Under the pieces are notes generated by a model. The model was not told where the DNA came from. It did not search any database and saw only the letters and a list, made by a program, of their open reading frames with translations. The position numbers were made by a program, and so were the translations under genes. 14,657 nt of DNA from UBA7239 sp035456205 (GTDB lineage Bacteria; Pseudomonadota; Gammaproteobacteria; Pseudomonadales; UBA7239): contig DATIDQ010000066.1 in assembly GCA_035456205.1 (NCBI GenBank), positions 1 through 14,657 of the forward strand, in the 5' to 3' direction. Positions 1 through 6,069 of this stretch are shown here, one piece after another (positions within the stretch are counted from its first letter, which is position 1; every line of letters starts with the position of its first letter).

Positions 1-648
1 CGTGCCATTCAGATCCTGACCCCACAGCAGAAATTCAATGGCGTGATAGCCGGTAGCCACATTGGCCTCCGAGCCGCCTAACTCGTTGAGGCTGGCCAGC
101 AATTCCGGTGTGATCTGGGTGAAATCCAGTTTTTGTTCGCCAACGGTCAGGCTGGTGTTGGCAACGATATTGGCGGTAGCGCCGGGATTGCCGAGTGCGT
201 GCTGGTAGTCGGCAGCGACGTAATCGATCAAACCTTCGTCCAGCGGCCAGGCGTTGACCTGACCTTCCCAGTCATCCACGACTTTGTTACCAAAACGGAA
301 GGCTTCGGTCTGCATGTAAGGAATGCGGGCGGCGATCCATGCCGCGCGGGCAGCTTGCAGGTTAGCTTCATCAGGATTTTTTACGAAAGTATCAATAGCG
401 GCTTGCAGCTTTTCTGCAGTGCCCAGGGAGTCGCTGTACGCAGCAAATGCAATGTCGGCATAGTGATTGATAACGGCCTTTGCAGCGGCATCCTGATCAA
501 CCGTTGGTACCGGCGCTGCAGCAGGGGCTGCGACTGGAGCAGCTGGTTTTTCTTCAGTTTTTTTATCGCAGCCGCTCAGTACCAGGCATGAGGCCAATAG
601 TCCTGAAGCCAGTAAGAATGCAGCAGTGTTTGCATTGGGTTGTTTCAT
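1..648 (-). CDS. Imelysin-family (peptidase M75) lipoprotein, 3' part cut by window edge
   Basis: The reading frame is open from the start codon at 648 to the window edge, giving 216 N-terminal residues with no stop. Residues 1-27 form a lipoprotein signal with lipobox LSGC, lipidated Cys27. An Ala/Pro-rich linker (about residues 34-49) follows, then the imelysin domain. The hallmark GxHxxE motif appears as GYHAIEFLLWG from residue 200 (Gly200, His202, Glu205), just before the edge. Family members (IrpA, ICMP, EfeO M75 domain) are iron-regulated periplasmic or membrane-anchored proteins linked to iron uptake; their exact role is unsettled and peptidase activity is doubtful for many. A GGCAGGA Shine-Dalgarno lies about 7 nt upstream. 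The gene diverges from a siderophore receptor gene across a region with two Fur-like boxes, so iron repression is inferred. The family assignment is firm; the biochemical role is not. Confidence 0.93.
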   Translation of the reverse strand, partial: MKQPNANTAAFLLASGLLASCLVLSGCDKKTEEKPAAPVAAPAAAPVPTVDQDAAAKAVINHYADIAFAAYSDSLGTAEKLQAAIDTFVKNPDEANLQAARAAWIAARIPYMQTEAFRFGNKVVDDWEGQVNAWPLDEGLIDYVAADYQHALGNPGATANIVANTSLTVGEQKLDFTQITPELLASLNELGGSEANVATGYHAIEFLLWGQDLNGT

Positions 649-688
649 AAAAAATCCTGCCCGAGGTGAGTGGTAATAGCGAGCGGAG

Positions 689-718
689 ATTATAAATGAT
701 AAAGATTACTATTTACAA
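689..718 (-). promoter_or_regulatory. Sigma-70-like promoter of the imelysin gene
   Basis: On the minus strand a TTGTAA -35 (713-718, 4/6) is separated by 18 bp from a perfect TATAAT -10 (689-694). The spacer is filled by the Fur-like box at 695-713. The -35 overlaps the -35 of the divergent receptor promoter. Seen directly as motif matches; activity is inferred. Confidence 0.6.
695..713. promoter_or_regulatory. Fur-like box 1 (imelysin promoter side)
   Basis: The 19-mer AATGATAAAGATTACTATT matches the gammaproteobacterial Fur consensus AATGANAATNATTNTCATT at 13 of 16 defined positions. It lies between the -35 and -10 of the imelysin promoter, where bound Fur would block polymerase. Its centre is about 29 bp from the centre of box 2. 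The call is based on motif and context only. Confidence 0.6.
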
Positions 719-741
719 CTGTAAAAGACAATGGTTATCAT
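712..741 (+). promoter_or_regulatory. Sigma-70-like promoter of the siderophore receptor gene
   Basis: TTTACA (712-717, 5/6 to the -35 consensus) is followed after 18 bp by TATCAT (736-741, 5/6 to the -10 consensus). The predicted transcript start is near 748, leaving a leader of about 22 nt before the GTG start at 770. The -10 lies inside Fur-like box 2. This placement argues against the ATG at 731 as the start codon. Confidence 0.6.
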
Positions 742-742
742 T
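724..742. promoter_or_regulatory. Fur-like box 2 (receptor promoter side)
   Basis: Read on the minus strand the 19-mer is AATGATAACCATTGTCTTT, matching AATGANAATNATTNTCATT at 14 of 16 defined positions. It also fits the classical GATAATGATAATCATTATC box at 14 of 19 positions in the register 727-745. It covers the -10 element of the receptor promoter, the standard arrangement for Fur repression. Confidence 0.75.
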
Positions 743-757
743 TGCGAATACCTTCTT

Positions 758-763
758 CAGGAG
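758..763 (+). promoter_or_regulatory. Ribosome binding site deciding the GTG start of the receptor gene
   Basis: CAGGAG lies 6 nt before GTG at 770, an ideal Shine-Dalgarno spacing. The in-frame ATG at 731 has no comparable site and falls inside the -10/Fur box, upstream of the predicted transcript start. GTG 770 is therefore the preferred start. Confidence 0.8.
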
Positions 764-769
764 TTCGCC

Positions 770-2923
770 GTGTTTTTAAATCTTTCTACCCCTTTGTACC
801 TATTATCTGCTGGCTCTGTTGGCGCTTTGATGCTGGCTGTAGCATCCACTCCTGTTCAGGCGGTGGAAGAAGCCGGGGAGAAAGACAGGCAACTGGAAAC
901 CGTTACAGTCACGGCTGAAGGGCTTGGCACTACCACTGAGCAAACACAGTCGTACACCACGGGTGCCATGAAAACGGCCACCAAAATGGATCTTTCTGTG
1001 CGTGAAACGCCGCAATCGGTTTCTGTGACCACACGTACAGCAATGGATGATTTCAACATGGAAAGTATTCAGGATGTGTTGGGGCATACGACTGGTGTGA
1101 CAGTAGAGCACGTGGAAACGGATCGAACCTACTTCACTGCTCGCGGCTTTGAGGTCAATAACTTCCAGCAGGACGGCCTGCCTGTCCCTTTAAGCTCCAA
1201 TATCATGATCGGCGATATTGATACGGCCATCTATGACCGTGTCGAAGTCGTGCGTGGCGCGACCGGTTTGATGTCTGGCACGGGTAGCCCGGCCGCCGCC
1301 GTTAATATGGTGCGCAAGCGTCCGACGGATGAGTTCCAGTCTTCCATCACCTCGTCGGTCGGTTCTTGGGACAACTATCGCCTGGATGCCGATGTTTCTG
1401 GCAGGGTTGATGACAAGCTCGGTGGTCGCCTGGTGGTGGCGCAACAAAGCAAGGGATCCTATCTGGACAATTACGGCAGGGATTTGACTGTTCTCTACGG
1501 TGTGACTGATTTCAAATTCAATGACGACACCACACTGACGCTGGGTGTGAATCGGCAGGACAGCCGCAGTAATAGCCCGATGTGGGGCGCTGTGCCGATG
1601 GTTTACAGCAATGGCGTGCAGACTGATTTTGATGTATCCACCAGCACTGCAGCCGACTGGTCGTTCTGGGACACGATTAACGACGAAGCGTTCGTGGAGC
1701 TCGAGCACCACTTCAGCGAGGACTGGAAGCTCGTCACTCGCTATAACCATTCCGATTATGAAGGCACCGAGCAGCTCTTTTACCAGTTTGCTGCCTACCC
1801 ATTAATCGGGCCAGACATGGCAACTGGGCTGGGCATGCTGGGCTGGACAGGTCGCTATGAAGACGACATAAAAACCGATGCGCTGGATACATACCTCAGC
1901 GGTAAATTCCAGCTGGGTGGCCGTGAGCATGATGTGGTGATGGGTGTGAGCTATGCCAAAAGGGATTACGTCGAAAATCCGTTCACTGATCCTGCGTATG
2001 GGTTCCCGTCAGTTGGTAATTTCAATTTCTGGAAAGGCAATATTGCAGAACCCAATTTCTTTTTGCCGGGTGTTGGTGCGGATTATGTCGACAAGGAAAA
2101 AGCGATTTATCTAGCTGGCCATTTCCGTCTGACTGATCCTCTGTCGCTGATCACCGGTGTGCGTGTCGTGGACTGGAAAAGCAGTGGTATCAGTTACGGA
2201 CCGGAATACAGCGCAAAAGAAACTGGCAAGACCATTCCGTACGCGGGTCTGGTGTATGACATCAATAAAAACTGGTCAGCCTATACCAGCTACACAGAAA
2301 CTTTCTCACCGCAAGATGAAGGAGATTATGTTGGCAATCGTCTGACGCCTACCGAGGGTGACAGCAAGGAAATCGGTTTGAAATCATCATGGTTTGAAGA
2401 CCGCCTCAATACCAGTTTTGCCATTTTTGATGCCAGCCATGAAAACCTGGCTGAATTGGGAGGATTTAATCCTAATACTGGAAAGTCTTTCTACAATGCA
2501 CGGGATTATGACAGCTACGGTTATGAAATAGAGGTAGCGGGTGAAATCGCGCCAGGACTGGAAGCGACTATTGGTTATACCGCTCTGGATATCGAAAATA
2601 AAGAAGGCCACGATGCGCGCAACTACATTCCTACAGAAATGTTCCGCTCTGCGTTTAGTTACCGATTTCCGCAAATGGAGGCGGTAAAAGTCGGTGCCAG
2701 TGCAAATTGGCAAGACACCATAAGAACCGACAATGCCTGGGTTAAGCAGGACAGTTATGTGCTGATAGATACCTTTGTATCCTACGATTTCAATAAACAT
2801 CTCACGGCAGCCGTTAACCTGAATAACATCACTGATGAGAAGTACCTGAACAGTCTCAACTGGGATCAGGCTTATTACGGTGAGCCACGCAATGTGATGG
2901 CTTCGCTGACCTGGAAATATTGA
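770..2923 (+). CDS. TonB-dependent siderophore receptor (FhuE/FpvA-like)
   Basis: A 717-residue outer-membrane receptor for a ferric siderophore, probably hydroxamate- or pyoverdine-type by resemblance to FhuE/FpvA; the ligand is not determinable here. Residues 1-31 look like an export signal ending PVQA, although the n-region carries no Lys/Arg. A TonB box, ETVTVTA, sits at residues 43-49. The plug domain follows, with RETPQSVSV, GHTTGV, ARGF and the closing VEVVRGATGLMSGTGSPAAAVN stretch. The remainder is the 22-strand barrel, ending in an aromatic residue (Tyr) as outer-membrane barrels do. There is no room for an N-terminal STN signalling domain, so control by an FecI/FecR-type cascade is not expected. 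Instead the promoter carries a Fur-like box. The PepSY gene starts 22 nt downstream and is likely co-transcribed. Start GTG 770 was chosen from the CAGGAG site. Length is typical for TIGR01783-type receptors. Confidence 0.92.
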   Translation: MFLNLSTPLYLLSAGSVGALMLAVASTPVQAVEEAGEKDRQLETVTVTAEGLGTTTEQTQSYTTGAMKTATKMDLSVRETPQSVSVTTRTAMDDFNMESIQDVLGHTTGVTVEHVETDRTYFTARGFEVNNFQQDGLPVPLSSNIMIGDIDTAIYDRVEVVRGATGLMSGTGSPAAAVNMVRKRPTDEFQSSITSSVGSWDNYRLDADVSGRVDDKLGGRLVVAQQSKGSYLDNYGRDLTVLYGVTDFKFNDDTTLTLGVNRQDSRSNSPMWGAVPMVYSNGVQTDFDVSTSTAADWSFWDTINDEAFVELEHHFSEDWKLVTRYNHSDYEGTEQLFYQFAAYPLIGPDMATGLGMLGWTGRYEDDIKTDALDTYLSGKFQLGGREHDVVMGVSYAKRDYVENPFTDPAYGFPSVGNFNFWKGNIAEPNFFLPGVGADYVDKEKAIYLAGHFRLTDPLSLITGVRVVDWKSSGISYGPEYSAKETGKTIPYAGLVYDINKNWSAYTSYTETFSPQDEGDYVGNRLTPTEGDSKEIGLKSSWFEDRLNTSFAIFDASHENLAELGGFNPNTGKSFYNARDYDSYGYEIEVAGEIAPGLEATIGYTALDIENKEGHDARNYIPTEMFRSAFSYRFPQMEAVKVGASANWQDTIRTDNAWVKQDSYVLIDTFVSYDFNKHLTAAVNLNNITDEKYLNSLNWDQAYYGEPRNVMASLTWKY

Positions 2924-2945
2924 TTCGTTGATCTGGTAAAAAGTA

Positions 2946-4115
2946 ATGCGTCAATCGCTGGTTTTGTTGCACCGCTGGTTCGGTTTATTGACAGCGGTGT
3001 TTCTTTTTATTGCAGGTTTTACCGGTGCCATTATTTCGTGGGACCATGAACTGGATGAGTGGTTGAATCCAGAATTATTTCATTCTGCTGCAGAAGGAAA
3101 TCCACAAAATACACTGATATTGGCCAATCAACTGGAAGCCAGCGATCCACGTTTATTGGTCAGCTATCTTCCATTGCAAACAGAAATGGGGCGTGCTCTG
3201 ACTGTATCTGTTGATGCCAGAATCGACCCGGTTACTAAAAAAATATTTGATGTCGGTTTTAATCAAATCGCACTCAGTCCTGTCAGTGGTGAAGTGCAAG
3301 GGCGGCGTGAATGGGGTGCTGTATCGCTATCGCGTGAAAACCTTTTGCCGTTTTTATACAAACTGCATTACAGCATGCATATTCCAGAAGGTTTCAATAT
3401 CGAGCTTGGTGTGCTGTTTATGGGTATCGTCGGTATTGTCTGGGTCATTGACTGTTTTATTGCATTATGGATTTCTTTTCCGCGCAGGCGCAGTTGGCGC
3501 AAATCTTTTGTATTCCGCTGGCATAAAAGTCCGCAGGTCATCAATTTCGATTTGCACCGTTCTGGTGGTGTGTGGGTCTGGGTATTGTTATTGATATTGG
3601 CTGTGACTTCAGTATCGATGAATCTTGGTTACCAGGTAACAAGGCCGTTGGTTGCACTGGTATCGGATCTTGTCCCCAGTCCGTTTGAAGGTCGGGAGTT
3701 GCATCAGGAAACGGATCCGTTGATGCCGGGATTGAGTCGCGAAAAAATTCTGGTAAAGGCAAAAATGGAGGCTGCCAAACGTGGATGGTCTACCCCTGTG
3801 GGCGCTATTTTCTACTCCGTGGAGGCAGGGTTGTACGGCGTCAGTTTTTTTGAACCAGGGCATGATCATGGCGATGGCGGCTTGGGTAATCCGATGTTGT
3901 ATTTTGATGGGCTCACCGGGCAGTTGACCGGTGCCAATGTGCCTGGTGAAGGCAGTGCAGGGGATATTTTCTTACAGGCTCAATTCCCGCTGCATTCGGG
4001 CCGCATCCTGGGTTTACCGGGGCGTATTTTTGTTTCGCTGATGGGGCTGGCGGTGGCGATGCTTAGTGTGACCGGCATCGTCATCTGGTTGCGTAAGCGT
4101 AGTTTCCGCCGCTGA
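2946..4115 (+). CDS. PepSY-associated TM-helix protein, likely ferric-siderophore reductase
   Basis: A 389-residue inner-membrane protein. Predicted helices lie near residues 12-32, 152-177, 206-226 and 361-382, with a large periplasmic part between helices 1 and 2 and another between 3 and 4. This is the PepSY_TM family layout (PiuB, FoxB). Recognisable family motifs with histidines are LHRWFGL (His9), LHYSMH (His141, His145), LHRSGG (His204) and FPLHSG (His350). FoxB of Pseudomonas is a haem-containing ferrisiderophore reductase, and such histidines are haem-ligand candidates here. A GHDHGDGG loop (305-312) could bind metal. The gene follows the siderophore receptor by 22 nt and probably shares its Fur-controlled transcript. 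The Shine-Dalgarno is weak (GGTAAAAAG). Its last 35 nt overlap the convergent bfd gene. The family is firm; the reductase role is inferred from homologues and context. Confidence 0.9.
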   Translation: MRQSLVLLHRWFGLLTAVFLFIAGFTGAIISWDHELDEWLNPELFHSAAEGNPQNTLILANQLEASDPRLLVSYLPLQTEMGRALTVSVDARIDPVTKKIFDVGFNQIALSPVSGEVQGRREWGAVSLSRENLLPFLYKLHYSMHIPEGFNIELGVLFMGIVGIVWVIDCFIALWISFPRRRSWRKSFVFRWHKSPQVINFDLHRSGGVWVWVLLLILAVTSVSMNLGYQVTRPLVALVSDLVPSPFEGRELHQETDPLMPGLSREKILVKAKMEAAKRGWSTPVGAIFYSVEAGLYGVSFFEPGHDHGDGGLGNPMLYFDGLTGQLTGANVPGEGSAGDIFLQAQFPLHSGRILGLPGRIFVSLMGLAVAMLSVTGIVIWLRKRSFRR

Positions 4116-4320
4116 TGGCAATCACATTGCTCGGGGTGTCGCTGATAATAGCCATATCGTGTTTGGCCTCGCGCAGGCACTGTTTGGCACAGGCTGCGCA
4201 GCAACCGCATTCAATCCCTACACCCAGCGTGTCGCGCAGATCTTTCATGGATCTGGCGCCGTTGTGCACGGCGGTATGGATTTGCTTTTCGGTCACTGCC
4301 TGACAAACGCAGATATACAT
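4081..4320 (-). CDS. bfd: Bacterioferritin-associated ferredoxin Bfd
   Basis: A 79-residue [2Fe-2S] ferredoxin. Bfd docks at the haem of bacterioferritin and passes electrons inward, reducing stored ferric iron for release under iron starvation. The start MYICVCQAV aligns with E. coli MYVCLCNGI. The cluster ligands fall exactly at the family positions Cys4, Cys6, Cys38 and Cys41. Three further cysteines (40, 44, 48) crowd the second half of the ligand loop, which is unusual. The tail after about residue 60 is longer than in E. coli (64 residues) and closer to Pseudomonas Bfd. The start codon has no Shine-Dalgarno: the preceding bases are CCCCTCC, which resembles the anti-Shine-Dalgarno. The gene lies 79 nt downstream of the two bacterioferritin genes on the same strand but has its own Fur-type promoter. 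Its 3' end overlaps the convergent PepSY gene by 35 nt. Confidence 0.95.
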   Translation of the reverse strand: MYICVCQAVTEKQIHTAVHNGARSMKDLRDTLGVGIECGCCAACAKQCLREAKHDMAIISDTPSNVIAISGGNYAYATR

Positions 4321-4329
4321 GGAGGGGTT

Positions 4330-4366
4330 TCAAACAAGAATAGGAATGAGAGTTATTCTTGTTTGA
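4330..4366. repeat. 13-bp perfect inverted repeat in the bfd control region
   Basis: TCAAACAAGAATA (4330-4342) is the exact reverse complement of TATTCTTGTTTGA (4354-4366), with an 11-nt spacer. No T-run follows on either strand and the stem is AT-rich, so it is not a convincing terminator. It spans the Fur-like box and the -10 of the bfd promoter and would also form a hairpin in the bfd leader or in bfr read-through RNA. Confidence 0.85.
4345..4363. promoter_or_regulatory. Fur-like box of bfd
   Basis: AATGAGAGTTATTCTTGTT matches the palindromic Fur consensus AATGAGAATNATTCTCATT at 15 of 18 defined positions. It contains the -10 hexamer of the bfd promoter. Fur repression of bfd is established in E. 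coli and Pseudomonas and fits the function of releasing stored iron when iron is scarce. Confidence 0.7.
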
Positions 4367-4383
4367 GGTGCTGCTTTTGTCAA
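4355..4383 (-). promoter_or_regulatory. Sigma-70-like promoter of bfd
   Basis: On the minus strand a perfect TTGACA -35 (4378-4383) is followed after 17 bp by AAGAAT (4355-4360, 4/6 to TATAAT). The expected transcript start is near 4348, giving a leader of about 28 nt. The -10 lies inside the Fur-like box. The promoter separates bfd control from the upstream bacterioferritin pair. Confidence 0.6.
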
Positions 4384-4399
4384 GTGCTGGAGCGATGTG

Positions 4400-4879
4400 T
4401 CAGTCGTCGCTGCTGATATGGGACTGCAGGTAATTCGGCAAGCCCACTTCCTTGATCAGTGATTGCTGGGTTTCCAGCCAGTCTATGGCCTCTTCACTGT
4501 GTTCCAGTAAGTCCTCGACCAGCTCGCGGCTCACATAATCCTGCTGGGTTTCAAAGAGAGCAATTGCTTCTATCAGTAGCGGGCGGTGTATCTCTTTCTC
4601 GTACTTGAGATCGCCAGCCAGGCATTCCTCGCTATTTTCACCGATCAACAATTTGCCGAGATTTTGCAAGTTGGGCAGGCCTTCCAGAAAGAGAATGCGC
4701 TCAATCAACTTGTCCGCTTCTTTCATCACGCGAATAGATTGTTTGTACTCGTGGTCATTCAGTTTTTCCAATCCCCAATTGCGCAGCATACGGGCATGCA
4801 GGAAATACTGGTTGATCGCGGTGAGTTCGTTCTTGAGAATCTTGTTCAGTGTCTCGATAACTTTCTTGTCGCCCTTCAT
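4400..4879 (-). CDS. bfr: Bacterioferritin, haem-binding (beta-type) subunit without a ferroxidase centre
   Basis: A 159-residue bacterioferritin subunit very similar to E. coli Bfr (MKGDKKVIETLNK start, QYFLHARM, NWGLEKLND, ERILFLEGLPNLQ, QDYVSRE, IDWLE). Counted against E. coli Bfr, the haem ligand Met52 is present. Of the six ferroxidase ligands only Glu18 and Glu94 remain: positions 51, 54, 127 and 130 of E. coli correspond to Val51, Glu54, Ser128 and Ala131 here. It should therefore bind the inter-subunit haem but not oxidise iron, acting with the neighbouring ferroxidase subunit in a mixed 24-mer, as known for Pseudomonas and Neisseria subunit pairs. Start ATG 4879 was chosen from homology and an AGGAG site 7-8 nt upstream. 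The ATG shares its bases with the stop of the preceding gene (ATGA), so translation is probably coupled. Confidence 0.96.
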   Translation of the reverse strand: MKGDKKVIETLNKILKNELTAINQYFLHARMLRNWGLEKLNDHEYKQSIRVMKEADKLIERILFLEGLPNLQNLGKLLIGENSEECLAGDLKYEKEIHRPLLIEAIALFETQQDYVSRELVEDLLEHSEEAIDWLETQQSLIKEVGLPNYLQSHISSDD

Positions 4880-5361
4880 GGTTTGTCTCCTGACGCCATT
4901 TGCGATTGCTGATAATTCTGCAAACCGACCAGATCGATCAGGCGAATTTGTTGTTCCAGCCAGTAAGCATGATCTACTTCGGTATCGTCGAGTTGTACGC
5001 ACAGCATGTCGCGGGTGACGTAATCCTGCGCCGCCTCACAAGCCGCTATCGCTTTTTTCAACTCGCCAACCACATGGTATTCCAGTGCCAGATCGGCTTT
5101 CAGCATGGCGGGTACATTCTTGCCCAGTTTGAGGTGGTCACGTTTTTCAAGATCGGGCGTGCCTTCCAGAAACAGGATGCGCTGGATAATGGCGCGTGCA
5201 TGTTGCCGTTCATGATCGGATTCGTGCAGGCTTTTTTGAGCTAGCGCAGCCAAACCCAGATCGGCATACATTTCACCGTGAATCAGATACTGGTCGACAG
5301 CGGTTAATTCACCGGCCAGCAGTTTGTTCAGGATGTCGATAATTTTCTTATCGCCTTTCAT
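4876..5361 (-). CDS. bfr: Bacterioferritin, ferroxidase (alpha-type) subunit lacking the haem methionine
   Basis: A 161-residue bacterioferritin subunit (MKGDKKIIDILNKLLAGEL start, QRILFLEGTPDLE, QDYVTRDML, YWLEQQI). All six di-iron ferroxidase ligands are visible when aligned to E. coli Bfr: Glu18, Glu51, His54, Glu94, Glu128 and His131, the last two shifted by a one-residue insertion. The haem ligand Met52 is replaced by Arg52. The protein should oxidise and deposit ferrous iron but not coordinate haem, the reverse of the downstream subunit. The two are co-translated through a 4-nt ATGA overlap and are expected to co-assemble in the cytoplasm. A GAGAGAA stretch about 8 nt upstream serves as a modest Shine-Dalgarno. 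A promoter with a perfect -35 lies 42-70 bp upstream. No Fur box is evident there, unlike bfd, which suggests that storage and release are controlled separately. Confidence 0.96.
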   Translation of the reverse strand: MKGDKKIIDILNKLLAGELTAVDQYLIHGEMYADLGLAALAQKSLHESDHERQHARAIIQRILFLEGTPDLEKRDHLKLGKNVPAMLKADLALEYHVVGELKKAIAACEAAQDYVTRDMLCVQLDDTEVDHAYWLEQQIRLIDLVGLQNYQQSQMASGDKP

Positions 5362-5402
5362 CAGCGTTCTCTCATAAGCTAAAAAGGTTAACGAAGTCTT
5401 TA

Positions 5403-5431
5403 CTTATGATTCTGATATGCTGTTTTGTCAA
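5403..5431 (-). promoter_or_regulatory. Sigma-70-like promoter of the bacterioferritin pair
   Basis: On the minus strand a perfect TTGACA (5426-5431) is followed after 17 bp by CATAAG (5403-5408, 4/6 to TATAAT). The expected start near 5396 gives a leader of about 35 nt before ATG 5361. No convincing Fur box overlaps it. Confidence 0.5.
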
Positions 5432-5478
5432 GAAGATTCTATTTTTTATCCTCTTCCCTACGCGTATCGCTATTGCGT

Positions 5479-5507
5479 ATGGCAGGAAGCTTGGACAAAG
5501 GTATTAT
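5479..5507 (+). promoter_or_regulatory. Candidate promoter of the SnoaL-receptor-molybdoenzyme operon
   Basis: ATGGCA (5479-5484, 4/6 to TTGACA) is followed after 17 bp by TATTAT (5502-5507, 4/6 to TATAAT, conserved T-A and A-T ends). It lies 30 bp before the chosen ATG 5537. I see no Fur box or clear palindrome near it, so what induces the operon cannot be read from the sequence. Confidence 0.35.
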
Positions 5508-5536
5508 GGCTCTGCACAGACGAGGGAATCACAACC

Positions 5537-6049
5537 ATGAATAACGATAAACAACTGGCAACGCTATTGGCTATCGAAGCCATCAAGCAACTCAAATACG
5601 CCTACCTGCGTCATCTGGATCTCAAGGAGTGGGATGATGTGGCCAACCTTTTCACCCCGGATGTCATCAGCACCTATTCTGATGGCAAGCACAGTTATCA
5701 CGGGCGCGAGGCTGTAATGGCATTCCTGTCTGGTTCGCTGAGCCATAAGCGCGTAGTGACCAAGCATCAGGTACATCATCCTGAAATTACCTTGGACGAT
5801 GACCTGACTGCCGCACATGGTATCTGGTATCTGACCGATGCGGTGATCAACACCGTGAGCCGTGATACCGCCAAACATTTCTGTATTGCTGGTACAGCAT
5901 TTTATGACGAGCGATATATCAAAACAGTGGATGGCTGGAGAATTTCGTCTATTGGCTACAAGCGTGTTTTTGAAGAAACTGTTACGCGCAATCCAGACCA
6001 GGTGTTGGAATATAAAAACCGTTTCCTGGGTGATTTTGATTTGCTGTGA
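5537..6049 (+). CDS. SnoaL-like / NTF2-fold protein
   Basis: A 170-residue soluble protein with the pattern of the SnoaL_4/NTF2-like family. There is an N-terminal helix pair (LLAIEAIKQLKYAYLRHLDLKEWDDVANLF, given in parts: LKYAYLRHLD, then EWDDVANLF), then GREAVMAFL, a strand region HQVHHPEITLDD, and a C-terminal YKTVDGWRISSIGY-type hairpin (actual residues IKTVDGWRISSIGY). Families of this fold include polyketide cyclases, scytalone dehydratase, ketosteroid isomerase and ring-hydroxylating dioxygenase small subunits; I cannot choose between them. There is no signal peptide, so it is cytoplasmic. The frame extends upstream to 5417, but ATG 5537 is preferred: GAGGG lies 10 nt upstream, the family domain begins there, and the extension would run over both promoters. 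It is the first gene of the plus-strand operon, 20 nt before the second receptor. Confidence 0.82.
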   Translation: MNNDKQLATLLAIEAIKQLKYAYLRHLDLKEWDDVANLFTPDVISTYSDGKHSYHGREAVMAFLSGSLSHKRVVTKHQVHHPEITLDDDLTAAHGIWYLTDAVINTVSRDTAKHFCIAGTAFYDERYIKTVDGWRISSIGYKRVFEETVTRNPDQVLEYKNRFLGDFDLL

Positions 6050-6069
6050 TGGCTCCCAGAGAATAAAAA

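Noticed and set aside
731..769. ATG at 731 as start of the siderophore receptor
   Set aside because: It lies within the Fur-like box and next to the -10 element, upstream of the predicted transcript start, and lacks a ribosome site; GTG 770 has an ideal CAGGAG.
1190..1750. 186-codon minus-strand frame inside the siderophore receptor gene, and similar long frames opposite the other large genes
   Set aside because: They are shadows of well-supported genes, show no recognisable domain, and have no ribosome site or promoter context.
4330..4366. Inverted repeat read as a bfr terminator
   Set aside because: The stem is AT-rich with an 11-nt loop and no T-run follows on either strand; it coincides with the bfd promoter and Fur-like box.
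4880..5002. N-terminal extension of the haem-type bacterioferritin to 5002
   Set aside because: MKGDKK at 4879 aligns with the known bacterioferritin N-terminus and has an AGGAG site; the extension would overlap the preceding gene.
5417..5536. Upstream extension of the SnoaL-like gene to ATG 5417
   Set aside because: The extra 40 residues are not family-like and the stretch overlaps the bacterioferritin -35 and the candidate operon promoter; ATG 5537 has GAGGG upstream.
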